Source: Cellulomonas sp. SG140 (lineage in GTDB: Bacteria; Actinomycetota; Actinomycetes; Actinomycetales; Cellulomonadaceae). From it: a stretch of DNA of 64,000 bases. The stretch lies in assembly GCF_025770785.1 (NCBI RefSeq), contig NZ_JANZLA010000004.1:1-64000 (forward strand), in the 5' to 3' direction. A program made the position numbers and the translations under genes. This document shows positions 19,656-31,460 of the stretch, piece by piece. The first letter of the stretch is position 1. Each line of letters opens with the position of its first letter. Below the pieces are notes generated by a model that was not told where the DNA came from, searched no databases, and saw nothing but the letters and a program-made list of their open reading frames with translations.

Positions 19656-19885
19656 CCCGCGGTCGCCCGCCGACCCGCCCACAGGACCCGCGCCGGGCCC
19701 ACGTGGCACCCGTCCGCGCCGGCGACCGGGCTCGAAGGCGTCCAGAGGGTAGACTGAGAGGGTCTTTCTGGCGCGTTCCGTGCCGGTCCTGAGACGAGAA
19801 CTCCAACACCGTGGACTGATCCGCCCTGTCCGTCGTCGGGCGGCGCGCTCCGCGGCGTGTGAAACCTTGAGGAGACGCGCCGCCC

Positions 19886-21943
19886 GTGGCTGACGAGACC
19901 ACCCCGCAGGATCAGGACGGCACGACGAACGACCCAGCCCCCCGGCACCCGGAAGGGAACGGGGGGTACGACGCCAGCGCGATCACCGTCCTCGAGGGTC
20001 TCGAGGCGGTCCGCAAGCGTCCCGGCATGTACATCGGCTCCACCGGCGAGCGCGGGCTGCACCACCTGGTGTACGAGGTGGTCGACAACTCCGTCGACGA
20101 GGCGCTGGCCGGCTACGCCACCGACATCCAGGTGACGGTCCTGCCGGACGGCGGTGTCCGGGTGGCCGACGACGGCCGCGGCATCCCCGTCGGCATCGTT
20201 GAGTCCGAGGGCAAGCCGGCCGTGGAGGTCGTGCTGACGGTGCTGCACGCCGGCGGCAAGTTCGGCGGTGGCGGTTACGCGGTCTCCGGCGGTCTGCACG
20301 GCGTCGGCGTCTCCGTCGTCAACGCGCTGTCGACCCGGGTCGAGGTGGAGGTCCGGACCCAGGGGTACGTGTGGCGGCAGTCGTACCTGCGCGGCGTCCC
20401 CACCGCGCCACTGTCCCGCGACGAGGAGACGGACCGCACCGGGACCACCGTCACGTTCTGGGCGGACGACGAGATCTTCGAGACGACGGACTACGACTTC
20501 GAGACGCTGCGCAGCCGCTTCCAGCAGATGGCGTTCCTCAACAGGGGGCTGCGCATCTCGCTGACGGACGAGCGCGCCCACCACCGCGACACCGAGGACG
20601 AGGTCGCCGAGCCGACCCCGGGCGAGGACGCCGACCACCTGCACACCGTCTCGTACCGGTACGAGGGCGGCCTGATCGACTACGTCAAGCACCTCAACGC
20701 CGCGAAGAAGTACGAGGTGGTGCACCCCGAGGTGATCGACTTCGAGGCGGAGGACACCGAGCGGCGCATCTCGGTGGAGATCGCCATGCAGTGGACCGGT
20801 GCCTACTCCGAGTCGGTGCACACCTACGCGAACACCATCTCCACCACCGAGGGCGGCACGCACGAGGAGGGGTTCCGTGCGGCGATGACCTCCCTGATCA
20901 ACCGGTACGCGCGGGACAAGGGTCTGCTGAAGGAGAAGGACGACAACCTCACGGGCGACGACATCCGTGAGGGTCTGACGGCCGTCGTCTCCGTCAAGCT
21001 CGGCGAGCCGCAGTTCGAGGGCCAGACGAAGACGAAGCTCGGCAACACCGAGGCGAAGACCTTCGTGCAGCGCGTGGTGAACGAGCGCCTCGGCGACTGG
21101 CTGGACTCCCACCCGAACGACGCGCGGGACATCATCCGCAAGTCGATCCAGGCCTCAGCCGCCCGCATGGCTGCCCGCAAGGCGCGCGAGGCGACCCGCC
21201 GCAAGGGCCTGCTCGAGTCGAACTCGATGCCGGGCAAGCTCAAGGACTGCCAGAGCAACAACCCCGCCGAGTGCGAGGTGTTCATCGTCGAGGGCGACTC
21301 CGCCGGCGGTTCGGCGGTCCGCGGCCGCAACCCGCGGACGCAGGCGATCCTCCCGATCCGCGGCAAGATCCTCAACGTCGAGCGGGCACGGCTGGACCGG
21401 GCGCTCGGCAACCAGGAGGTTCAGTCGCTGATCACGGCGTTCGGCACCGGAATCGGCGAGGACTTCGACCTGTCGAAGCTCCGGTACCACAAGATCGTGC
21501 TGATGGCGGATGCCGACGTGGACGGCCAGCACATCCGCACCCTGCTGCTGACGCTGCTGTTCCGGTACATGCCCGAGCTGATCAAGCAGGGCCACGTGTA
21601 CATGGCGCAGCCGCCCCTGTACCGGATCAAGTGGACCAACGCCGAGCACGACTACGTCTACTCCGACCGGGAGCGGGACGTGATGCTCGCCGACGGTCAG
21701 GCGAGCGGCAAGCGCCTGCCCAAGGAGAACGCGATCCAGCGCTACAAGGGTCTGGGCGAGATGGACTACTCGGAGCTGTGGGAGACCACGATGTCGCCCG
21801 AGCACCGGACGTTGCTGCAGGTCACGCTCGACGAGGCGGCTGCGGCCGACGAGATCTTCACCGTGCTGATGGGCGAGGACGTCGAGTCCCGGCGCTCGTT
21901 CATCCAGCGCAACGCCAAGGACGTGCGGTTCCTCGACATCTAG
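19886..21943 (+). CDS. gyrB: DNA gyrase subunit B
   Basis: 685-residue ATPase and TOPRIM subunit of gyrase. The GHKL ATP-binding site has [23 protein letters not shown] and [13 protein letters not shown]; the TOPRIM domain has EGDSAGG and DADVDGQHI. It ends [17 protein letters not shown] as usual. The GTG at 19886 follows TTGAGGAG by about 12 bases. A TAGACT -10-like element at 19750-19755 lies about 130 bases upstream in a 230-base intergenic region; no clear -35 is visible. Confidence 0.97.
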   Translation: MADETTPQDQDGTTNDPAPRHPEGNGGYDASAITVLEGLEAVRKRPGMYIGSTGERGLHHLVYEVVDNSVDEALAGYATDIQVTVLPDGGVRVADDGRGIPVGIVESEGKPAVEVVLTVLHAGGKFGGGGYAVSGGLHGVGVSVVNALSTRVEVEVRTQGYVWRQSYLRGVPTAPLSRDEETDRTGTTVTFWADDEIFETTDYDFETLRSRFQQMAFLNRGLRISLTDERAHHRDTEDEVAEPTPGEDADHLHTVSYRYEGGLIDYVKHLNAAKKYEVVHPEVIDFEAEDTERRISVEIAMQWTGAYSESVHTYANTISTTEGGTHEEGFRAAMTSLINRYARDKGLLKEKDDNLTGDDIREGLTAVVSVKLGEPQFEGQTKTKLGNTEAKTFVQRVVNERLGDWLDSHPNDARDIIRKSIQASAARMAARKAREATRRKGLLESNSMPGKLKDCQSNNPAECEVFIVEGDSAGGSAVRGRNPRTQAILPIRGKILNVERARLDRALGNQEVQSLITAFGTGIGEDFDLSKLRYHKIVLMADADVDGQHIRTLLLTLLFRYMPELIKQGHVYMAQPPLYRIKWTNAEHDYVYSDRERDVMLADGQASGKRLPKENAIQRYKGLGEMDYSELWETTMSPEHRTLLQVTLDEAAAADEIFTVLMGEDVESRRSFIQRNAKDVRFLDI

Positions 21944-21954
21944 GCGGCCAGACG

Positions 21955-21976
21955 GTCGGGGGCGAGCGCCCCCGAC
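21955..21976. other. Stem-loop between gyrB and gyrA
   Basis: Perfect 9-bp GC stem (21955-21963/21968-21976) with a GAGC tetraloop, 11 bases after the gyrB stop and without a T-run. It could modulate read-through or mRNA stability between the subunits. Confidence 0.4.
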
Positions 21977-22013
21977 GTGCACCGCGGCAGCCGCACGACG
22001 GACGAAGGGCATC

Positions 22014-24652
<2,639 letters not shown>

Positions 24653-24656
<4 letters not shown>

Positions 24657-25822
24657 CCGACGCCCCACCGCCTTCGATCCCACCGCGCAAGCGACCGTCC
24701 CCTGCAGGTCAGGGCGACGTCCGGACTGTCGGCGGGGTCCCAGGCCAGGGCGGACCGGCCGACGACACCATGCGCGTCGAGACCGGCCCGCGGGCGTCGG
24801 CCGTCGTGCCCGGCACGACCGACGGTGGCCTGCCGGCGAGCGTGCCTCCGACCCGGACGCCGCGGCCCGTGACGCGGCCGGTCAGCGGCGAGACCGCCCG
24901 CCCGGCCGGCAAGCGCGGGTCCCGCACCAACCCGCGCACCACGCGGGTCACCGGGCCGATCGGCCAGGACCCGGCGTCCGTCGCGTCGGTGAGGGACGGC
25001 GACGGTGCGGCGAGCGCTCCGGTCTCCCGAGCGGACGCACCCGAGCGGCGACAGGCCGCGACGGACGCCAGCACCGCTGACGGAGCAGGGGCACGGTCCC
25101 CGCAGGACGGCGGCCCCGTGAGGGCCACCGCCGGCGCTTCCGCGGTCGGCGCCGCCGCCGCGTCTGCCGCCGGTCCGAAGGCGGGCGCCACAGCTCCCGA
25201 GGCCGGTGCCGCGACGGGTCCGCGCGACGAGGAACCCTCGCCGTCGCCGCTGCTGGAGGCGGTCGACCGTTCGACCGTCTGGCTGAAGAAGACGGCGGGT
25301 GCCGCTGGCGCGGGCCTGAGCGCCGCGTACGCTTCGTTGACACGCCCTCGGCCCCAGGAAGAGCCCATGACCGCCAACCCGACCGCTCCCGCCGCGTCCG
25401 CGCGGCCGGCACCGGTGCCCCCGCCGCACCCGGCGACGGGCCGCGCGCCCGCACCGGGCGCACCTCGGCGGGTCCGGCTGGCGATCTCCCGGCTGGACCC
25501 GTGGTCGGTGATGAAGCTGTCGCTGCTGCTGTCCTTCGCGCTCGGCATCATCCTGGTGGTCGCGACCGCGGTGGTGTGGCTGACGCTCGACGGCCTGCAC
25601 GTGTTCGCCAGCATCAACGACCTGGTCAAGCAGGTGGTCGGCCCGGAGAGCGCCGTCAACGTGACCGACGTGATCAGCTTCCGCAAGGTGATCTCCGGCG
25701 CGACTCTCGTCGCGGTGATCGACGTGTTCCTGCTGACGGCGATGTCCACGATCGGCGCGTTCCTGTACAACATCGTGGCGGCGCTGGTGGGCGGCGTGCA
25801 CGTCACGATGACGGACGAGTAG
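24653..25822 (+). CDS. DUF3566 transmembrane protein
   Basis: 389-residue protein of unknown function found directly after gyrA in most actinobacteria (M. tuberculosis Rv0007 is the positional homologue). The first 270 residues are Pro/Ala/Thr/Gly-rich and disordered. The conserved DUF3566 part begins [21 protein letters not shown] and has two membrane helices, roughly residues 285-308 and 345-375, ending with [17 protein letters not shown]. It is translationally coupled to gyrA (ATGA overlap). A link to gyrase or to the envelope is only suggested by synteny. Confidence 0.9.
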
Positions 25823-25840
25823 CCGCAGCATCCTTGCGTT

Positions 25841-25870
25841 TTGGGCCGGGAAGCGTCGCTGGGGTAGTCT
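25841..25870 (+). promoter_or_regulatory. Candidate promoter of tRNA-Ile
   Basis: TTGGGC (25841-25846), 18-base spacer, TAGTCT (25865-25870), 40 bases before the mature 5' end of tRNA-Ile. The -35 is imperfect. Confidence 0.45.
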
Positions 25871-25910
25871 CGACCGGCGCGCGCAGCCCGGCTCCCGGTC
25901 ACCGCGCCCG

Positions 25911-25984
25911 GGGCCTATAGCTCAGACGGTTAGAGCGCTTCCCTGATAAGGAAGAGGTCACAGGTTCAAGTCCTGTTAGGCCCA
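25911..25984 (+). tRNA. tRNA-Ile (anticodon GAT)
   Basis: 74 bases with a full cloverleaf: acceptor GGGCCTA paired with TAGGCCC, discriminator A, anticodon loop CTGATAA, T-arm GGTTCAAGTCC. CCA is not encoded (CCCA is followed by CTCG). It is in the usual position after gyrA. Confidence 0.98.
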
Positions 25985-25999
25985 CTCGAGGAGGTACCG

Positions 26000-26119
26000 A
26001 TGAAGAAGCTGCTGGTCCTCGCCGCCGCTGCCGCCGTCGGCTACGTCGTCTACCAGAGGTACGTGCAGGACCGCGACGAGCGGGACCTGTGGGCCGAGGT
26101 CACCGACACCTTCGAGTGA
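26000..26119 (+). CDS. DLW-39 family microprotein
   Basis: Exactly 39 residues: Met-Lys-Lys, an Ala/Val/Leu hydrophobic helix to about residue 18, then QRYVQDRDERDLWAEVTDTFE, with the Asp-Leu-Trp triplet at 29-31 that names this actinobacterial family. It has a strong GAGGAGG ribosome site (25988-25994) and sits between tRNA-Ile and tRNA-Ala, as in relatives. The N-terminal helix suggests membrane association; function unknown. Its co-transcription with the tRNAs is likely because the gaps are 15 and 36 bases. Confidence 0.9.
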   Translation: MKKLLVLAAAAAVGYVVYQRYVQDRDERDLWAEVTDTFE

Positions 26120-26155
26120 CCCGCCGCTCCGGACCGTGACCGGTCCGGTTCCCCG

Positions 26156-26228
26156 GGGGCCATGGCGCAATTGGTAGCGCACCTGCTTTGCAAGCAGGGG
26201 GTTACGGGTTCGAGTCCCGTTGGCTCCA
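26156..26228 (+). tRNA. tRNA-Ala (anticodon TGC)
   Basis: 73 bases: acceptor GGGGCCA pairs with TGGCTCC (one G-T), discriminator A, anticodon loop CTTTGCAAG, T-arm GGGTTCGAGTCCCG. CCA is not fully encoded. The accessory sugar-transport block begins 32 bases downstream. Confidence 0.98.
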
Positions 26229-26260
26229 CCCTCGGCTCCGCCCGCCTGTGACGTGCCCGT

Positions 26261-27826
26261 TCACGCGGGCTGCGGGCGGTCCCCGCTCTCTCCGGCGATG
26301 GCGTGGATCAGGTCCTCCTCCGTCAGGCGGTCCCCGCCCAGCACGTCGGTCACCTTGCCCTCGCGAAGCACGACGATGCGGTCCGACCCGTCGATCAGCT
26401 CCTCGGTCTCCGACGAGATGAGCAGCACCGCGAGACCGTCCGCCGCCAGCGCGTCGATGGCCACCCGTACCTCGATCTTGGCGCCGACGTCGATGCCGCG
26501 CGTCGGTTCGTCGAGGATCAGCACCTTCGGGTCGAGGCACAGCAGGCGCGCCAGCAGCACCTTCTGCTGGTTGCCGCCGGACAGGGTGCCGACCTTCTGG
26601 TCCGGGCCGGACGCCTGGATCTTCAGCTGCTTCATGAAGCCGTCAACGATGGCGTCGATCCGGCCGTTCGAGATCAGGCCGGCTCGGGACAGCCGCGGCA
26701 GGGCGCCGAGGATGATGTTGTCGCGGATCGAGAGGTTGGGCAGGATCCCCTCGAGCTTGCGGTCCTCCGGCAGCAGCGCGACGCCGGCCGCGATGGACGC
26801 CCCCGGTGAGCCGGCGCGGACGGGCTCACCGTCGACCGTGACCGTGCCCGAGTCGATCCGCTGTGCACCGAGCACGGCCATGCCGGTCTCGCTGCGGCCG
26901 GCACCCAGCAGACCCCCGAGGCCGACGATCTCGCCGGGACGCACCGTGAACGAGACGCCGTCCAGCACGCCGCGCCGCGTCAACCCGTCGACCGTGAGCA
27001 CCGGCTCCGTCAGCACCTCGTCGTCGAGCCCGTCGTTCGGCTCCACCTCGGAACGGCGGCGCGTCTCGGCGAGCAGCTCACGGCCGAGCATCGCCGCGAC
27101 CAGCTGGAGCCGGGGCAGCTCCCCGAGCGGTCCGGTGTGCACCAGCCGCCCGTCCCGCAGGACGGTGACGGTGTCGCAGATGCGGTACAGCTCGTCGAGC
27201 CGGTGGCTGACGTAGAGCACGGCCACACCCTCGGACGCCAGGCGGTCGATCGCGGCGAACAGCGTCTCGACCTCACGGGCCTCGAGCGACGACGTCGGCT
27301 CGTCCATGATCACCACGTCCGCACGCGCCGCGACGGCACGCGCGACGGCGACCATCTGCTGGGTGCCGAGACCGAGCGAGCCGAGGGGCGCCTCGACGTC
27401 GACATCGACCCCGTAGCGCTCCAGCACCTCGCGTGCCTGGCCGTTCATGGCGCGGAAGTCGATCAGGCCGAGGCGGGTTCGAGGCTCGCGGCCCAGGAAC
27501 AGGTTGCGCGCGGCGGTGAGCGTGGGGACCAGGTTCACCTCCTGGTAGATCGTGCTGATGCCCGCCGCCTGCGCCGCGCCCGGGCTGCGGAACGTCGCCG
27601 GCCGGCCGCGGTGGAGCACCTGGCCCGCGTCCGGCGGGTAGACACCGGTGAGCACCTTGATCAGCGTGGACTTGCCGGCGCCGTTCTCCCCCACCAGCGC
27701 ATGGACCTCCCCGCGGCGCAGCACCAGGTCGACGTCCTGCAGCGCCGTGACGCCGGGGAACGACTTGGTGACGGCACGCGCCTCCAGGACGGCGGACGAG
27801 GACGGTCCGGGGGCAGAGGCGGGCAC
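26261..27826 (-). CDS. Sugar ABC transporter ATP-binding protein (RbsA/YtfR-like), orphan
   Basis: 521-residue ATPase with two fused nucleotide-binding domains, as in ribose/galactofuranose importers (CUT2). The first has Walker A GENGAGKST and LGLGTQQM in place of the LSGGQ signature, then Walker B VVIMDEPTSSLE; the second has a degenerate Walker A (GLLGAGRSE) and LSGGNQQKVLLARLL, typical of this class. GTG 27826 has AGGAGG eight bases upstream. It has no permease or binding protein beside it; it closely resembles the ATPase at 31461, so it may be a duplicate serving that or another transporter. A DeoR gene is 95 bases upstream on the same strand. Confidence 0.9.
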   Translation of the reverse strand: MPASAPGPSSSAVLEARAVTKSFPGVTALQDVDLVLRRGEVHALVGENGAGKSTLIKVLTGVYPPDAGQVLHRGRPATFRSPGAAQAAGISTIYQEVNLVPTLTAARNLFLGREPRTRLGLIDFRAMNGQAREVLERYGVDVDVEAPLGSLGLGTQQMVAVARAVAARADVVIMDEPTSSLEAREVETLFAAIDRLASEGVAVLYVSHRLDELYRICDTVTVLRDGRLVHTGPLGELPRLQLVAAMLGRELLAETRRRSEVEPNDGLDDEVLTEPVLTVDGLTRRGVLDGVSFTVRPGEIVGLGGLLGAGRSETGMAVLGAQRIDSGTVTVDGEPVRAGSPGASIAAGVALLPEDRKLEGILPNLSIRDNIILGALPRLSRAGLISNGRIDAIVDGFMKQLKIQASGPDQKVGTLSGGNQQKVLLARLLCLDPKVLILDEPTRGIDVGAKIEVRVAIDALAADGLAVLLISSETEELIDGSDRIVVLREGKVTDVLGGDRLTEEDLIHAIAGESGDRPQPA

Positions 27827-27921
27827 GGTGGGCGCCTCCTTCCCCTCGTCGGGCGTGCTGGCGCCCCACACTAGGCGACCCCCGCGCGGATGGCGTTCCC
27901 CGGTGGTGGACCTGAGGGTGG

Positions 27922-28704
27922 TCACCCGTCGTCCCGGGTGCCGGCGACGTGCACCTGGACGCCCACCGCACGCAGGGCGGCGAGCGTGCCGGCGTCGGCA
28001 CCGTCGTCCGTGACGACGTGTGCGATGCGGTCGACCGGCACGCTCTGGAACGGCGCGTCGGTGCCGAGCTTCGTGTGGTCGGCGAGCACCACCACCTCCT
28101 GCGCCGCGTCGGCGACGGCCCGGTCGACACCGGCCTCCGCGAGGTCGGAGGTGGACAGCCCCCAGCCGGCGGTCAGCCCGTCGCCGGAGAGGAACGCGCG
28201 GCGCACGCGCAGGTCGGCGAACGACTGCTCGGCACCGCTGCCGACCAGGCCGTACGTCGCGCCGCGCAGCGAGCCACCCGTCATCACCACCGACACCCCG
28301 CGGGCCTGGCCGAGGACCTCGCCGACCAGCAACGAGTTGGTCACCACCGTGAGGTCCGAGGCCTCGACCAGGGTCGCGGCCAGCTGCTGGGCGGTGGTCC
28401 CCGCGCCGATCGCCACGGCGTCTCCGTCCTGCACCAAGGTGGCCGCGAGCCGCGCGATCGCCACCTGCTCCGGCCGGGCGGCCGGGTCGGACCCCTCGGT
28501 CGACCGGTTCCCCGCCGCGGGGTCCTGCAGCGCCGCCGCGCCGCCGCGGTGCCGGGCGATCAGCCCCTGCTGCTCGAGCGCGCGCAGGTCCCGACGGATC
28601 GTGACCTCGGAGGCGTCGACCGCCTGGGCCAGCTCGCGCAGGTCGGCCGTGCCGTGACGGCGCACGTGCTCGAGGATCCGGCGCCGCCGCTCCGTCGCGA
28701 ACAC
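27922..28704 (-). CDS. DeoR/GlpR-family transcriptional regulator
   Basis: 260 residues. An N-terminal winged HTH (MFATERRRRILEHVRRHG ... DASEVTIRRDLRALEQQGL) is followed by the DeoRC sugar-phosphate sensor with IGAGTT, LTVVTNSLLV and LADHTKLG. Such proteins repress sugar genes and release DNA on binding a phosphorylated sugar. It precedes the orphan ABC ATPase on the same strand and probably shares its transcript. Its C-terminal end resembles the neighbouring 361-residue DeoR, which suggests local duplication. Confidence 0.9.
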   Translation of the reverse strand: MFATERRRRILEHVRRHGTADLRELAQAVDASEVTIRRDLRALEQQGLIARHRGGAAALQDPAAGNRSTEGSDPAARPEQVAIARLAATLVQDGDAVAIGAGTTAQQLAATLVEASDLTVVTNSLLVGEVLGQARGVSVVMTGGSLRGATYGLVGSGAEQSFADLRVRRAFLSGDGLTAGWGLSTSDLAEAGVDRAVADAAQEVVVLADHTKLGTDAPFQSVPVDRIAHVVTDDGADAGTLAALRAVGVQVHVAGTRDDG

Positions 28705-28850
28705 GGGCTCACGGTACTGGACGGGATCGGTGCGCCAGTCGGATTGCCGCCGGAACGGTCGCGCACCGATCCCGTCCGGTCGGAAGCGGTCAGGCGGCGT
28801 GCCGGCTCGGAGGGCTCACTGCGTCGTCGGCCGCGCCCGTCGTGCCGGGG

Positions 28851-29936
28851 TCAGGCGGTGGCGCCCGCCAGGTCGGACGGGGCGACGTGCACGTGCACGC
28901 CGCGGGACGAGAGCGACTCGAGCACCGAGGTGTCGCCGGAGGTGTCCGTGACCAGGTGGTCGATCCTGGTCACCGGAGCCACGGGGTACGTGCTCTCCAC
29001 GCCGAGCTTCGTGTGGTCCGCCAGCACCACCAGCTCCTTGGCGCTGCCGACGATCGCCCGCTCCACCTCGGACACCGCGAGGTGCGTGCTGGACAGCCCG
29101 CGTTCCGTGGTCAGTCCACCGCCCGAGACGAAGGCCCGGGTGACACGCTGACCTGCGATCCAGTGCTCCGCGGCGCTGCCGACCAGCGCAAGCGTCGAGT
29201 TGTCCAGCGAGCCGCGGGTCATCACCAGCTCGACGTTGGGCGTCCGCGCGAGCGCGCGCGCGACGAGCATCGAGTTGGTCAGCACCGTCAGCGGTGAGCG
29301 GGGCGCCAGCCTCCTGGCCAGCTCGTACACCGTGGTGCCGGCTCCCAGCATGATGGCCGTCGCGTCGCCGACCAGGGTCGCGGCGAGCGCGGCGATGGCC
29401 GACTTCGCGGTCGTCTCGGGGTCGGGCGGCGCCGTCGGCCAGGGCTCGATGATCAGGGCGTCCGGCAGCTGCGCGCCGCCGTGGGCACGCTCGATCAGCC
29501 CCTGCCGCTCGAGCGTGACGAGGTCGCGGCGGACGGTGACCTCGGACGCGTTGACGGCCGCGGCGAGGTCGCGCAGCGAGACGACACGGTTGGCCCGCAC
29601 GTACTCGCAGATCAGACGGCGGCGTTCGGCGCCGAACATCGTCGTGCGAGCGGGGCCGGCCGCCTCGCCGAGCACGAGCGTCTCGCCCCGCTCCCCGTCC
29701 TGCTGCGGCGCGCCGCCCGGCTCGCGGTTCTGCCGCAGCGTCCCGCCGAGCTCCCCGTCCGGCAGCAGCGCCCCGCCGTGACTGCGGTCGAGCAGCCCTC
29801 GGCTCTCGAGGGTGGTGACGTCGCGCCGCACCGTGACCTCGGACGCGTTGACCGCCATGGCGAGGTCACGGATCGACACCGCACCCTGGGCCCGGACGAG
29901 CTCGAGGATCAGCTGGCGACGCTCGGCGCCGAACAT
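28851..29936 (-). CDS. DeoR-family regulator with tandemly duplicated HTH domain
   Basis: 361 residues. Residues 1-60 and 100-159 are two copies of the DeoR winged HTH; both begin MFGAERR and share about 44 of 60 residues, including NASEVTVRRD. A Gly/Glu/Gln-rich linker (61-99) joins them. The C-terminal DeoRC domain has LGAGTT, LTVLTNSMLV and LADHTKLG. The full-length start at 29936 has a strong GGAGG site; the second copy starts at an in-frame ATG (29639) that would give a usual 262-residue DeoR but lacks a clear ribosome site. It is divergent from the sugar importer at 30277 and is its likely regulator. Confidence 0.92.
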   Translation of the reverse strand: MFGAERRQLILELVRAQGAVSIRDLAMAVNASEVTVRRDVTTLESRGLLDRSHGGALLPDGELGGTLRQNREPGGAPQQDGERGETLVLGEAAGPARTTMFGAERRRLICEYVRANRVVSLRDLAAAVNASEVTVRRDLVTLERQGLIERAHGGAQLPDALIIEPWPTAPPDPETTAKSAIAALAATLVGDATAIMLGAGTTVYELARRLAPRSPLTVLTNSMLVARALARTPNVELVMTRGSLDNSTLALVGSAAEHWIAGQRVTRAFVSGGGLTTERGLSSTHLAVSEVERAIVGSAKELVVLADHTKLGVESTYPVAPVTRIDHLVTDTSGDTSVLESLSSRGVHVHVAPSDLAGATA

Positions 29937-30100
29937 GTCCCTCCTTGCCCCTCCACCGTCAGGCCGGGACGAGCGGCCTGGTCAGCCCAAGGGTAGCGTT
30001 CGCGGGTGCTCCGGCGCTTCCGAGCTCGATCGCTCATGGCCAGGGACTTGGCCAGTGCGAACGAGCCAGGTCACGATTTGATCACGTGATGGACGAGTGG

Positions 30101-30130
30101 TTGACGGTCCGATCAGAACTTCGTCAATAT
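30101..30130 (+). promoter_or_regulatory. Candidate promoter and operator region of sugar importer
   Basis: TTGACG (30101-30106), 18-base spacer, CAATAT (30125-30130). Nearby are the palindromic ATCACGTGAT (30080-30089) and repeated GATCA/GATCAC words, plausible DeoR-type operator elements between the divergent regulator and importer. Confidence 0.45.
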
Positions 30131-30276
30131 CGATCACACACACGTTCCGCCGGCGTCGTCGCAAGGGTGCGACACCGCGGGACGCCGCGGGTTCGCACCG
30201 GACGTCGAAGGGGACGCCGTCCGGCCCGGCCCGCCCGCAGGTGCTCGTTCCACCTCGTCCAAGGAGCCACACACCC

Positions 30277-31359
30277 ATGTCGATGAAGACCTCGCGGCGC
30301 ACGACCGTCACCGCCCTCGCGCTGGCGGTCGGCCTCGCCGCCGCCGGATGCTCGTCGTCGTCCGCCGGATCCACCTCCGGCGGGACCGCCGCCGCTGCTG
30401 CCAACCCGACCGTGGCGTCATCCGGCGCGGCGTCCGCGTCCGGTGACGGCTGCACGGCGAGCGCGCTCGGCTACCCGAAGATCAGCCTCAAGGGCGCCAA
30501 GGTCGGCTTCTCCCAGTCGGAGCCGGAGACCGCCGCGTTCCGCATCGCCGAGACCAAGTCGATGGTCGACGAGGCTGCCGCGCAGGGCGCCACGCTGATC
30601 AAGACGAACGCGAACAGCGAGATCGCCAAGCAGGTCACGGACATCCAGGGGATGATCAACCAGGGCGTGCAGCTGCTGATCGTGGCGCCGCTGAACTCGG
30701 ACGGCCTGCAGCCGGCCTTCGACGCGGCCCGTGCCAAGAAGATCCCCGTGGTCACCGTCGACCGCCTGGTGAACTCCAAGGCCTGTACCGACTACCTGAC
30801 CTTCATCGGCTCCGACTTCGTGTCCCAGGGCAAGCGCGCCGCCGACGCGATGATCAAGCAGACCGGTGGCACCGGCAAGGTCGCCATCCTGCTCGGCTCG
30901 TCGGGCAACGGCGTCACCACCGACCGGACCAGCGGCTTCGTCGACGAGATCAAGACGGCGCCCGGCATCCAGGTGGTCGCGCAGCAGACCGCCAACTTCG
31001 CGCGGACCGACGGTCAGACGGTGATGGCCTCGCTGCTGCAGGCCCACCCGGACATCACCGCCGTGTACGCCGAGAACGACGAGATGGGCATCGGCGCGGA
31101 GACCGCGATCGCCGCTGCCGGCAAGACGCCCGGCAAGGACATCAAGATCGTGTCGGTCGACGGCACGCACGACGCCGTGCAGCTGCTGGTGGACGGCAAG
31201 TACAACGGCGTGATCGAGTCCAACCCGCGGTTCGGCCCGCTCGCCTTCAAGGCGCTCGCCGACTTCGAGAACGACACCCCGGTGCCCGCGAAGATCATCA
31301 TCTCGGACAACGAGTACACGCCGGACAACGCCTCGGCGAACCTCTCCAAGTCGTTCTGA
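30277..31359 (+). CDS. Sugar ABC transporter substrate-binding lipoprotein (YtfQ-like)
   Basis: 360 residues. A lipoprotein signal (SMKTSRRTTVTALALAVGLAAAGC, lipobox AAGC with Cys25) is followed by a Ser/Gly linker and a type I periplasmic-binding fold: KVGFSQSEPETAAFRIAET, LLIVAPLNSDGLQPAF, AVYAENDEMGIGAETAI and VSVDGTHDAVQLLVDGKYNG. These resemble the galactofuranose-binding YtfQ more than RbsB. ATG 30277 follows AAGGAG by ten bases. It is the first gene of SBP-ATPase-permease-permease, the ytfQRT-yjfF order. The sugar is inferred, possibly a furanose. Confidence 0.88.
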   Translation: MSMKTSRRTTVTALALAVGLAAAGCSSSSAGSTSGGTAAAAANPTVASSGAASASGDGCTASALGYPKISLKGAKVGFSQSEPETAAFRIAETKSMVDEAAAQGATLIKTNANSEIAKQVTDIQGMINQGVQLLIVAPLNSDGLQPAFDAARAKKIPVVTVDRLVNSKACTDYLTFIGSDFVSQGKRAADAMIKQTGGTGKVAILLGSSGNGVTTDRTSGFVDEIKTAPGIQVVAQQTANFARTDGQTVMASLLQAHPDITAVYAENDEMGIGAETAIAAAGKTPGKDIKIVSVDGTHDAVQLLVDGKYNGVIESNPRFGPLAFKALADFENDTPVPAKIIISDNEYTPDNASANLSKSF

Positions 31360-31372
31360 CCCGAGCGACCCA

Positions 31373-31425
31373 CCTGCACCCGCCGCCCGCCCGGCGCCGT
31401 CGGCCCGGACGGCGGCGGGTGCAGG
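31373..31425. other. Long stem-loop between binding-protein and ATPase genes
   Basis: Perfect 15-bp inverted repeat (31373-31387/31411-31425) enclosing a 23-base loop that can form a second small stem. It starts 14 bases after the binding-protein stop and has no T-run. Such hairpins commonly protect the abundant upstream binding-protein mRNA and reduce downstream expression. Confidence 0.6.
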
Positions 31426-31460
31426 ATGTCCAGACCCAGCACAACCAGGGAGAGCACTCG

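Noticed and set aside
21280-21400. GyrB motif [15 protein letters not shown] looked altered from the mycobacterial SGRD form
   Set aside because: Asn at this place is normal in other gyrases (E. coli has GRN), so it is not evidence of resistance or of a ParE/ParY paralogue.
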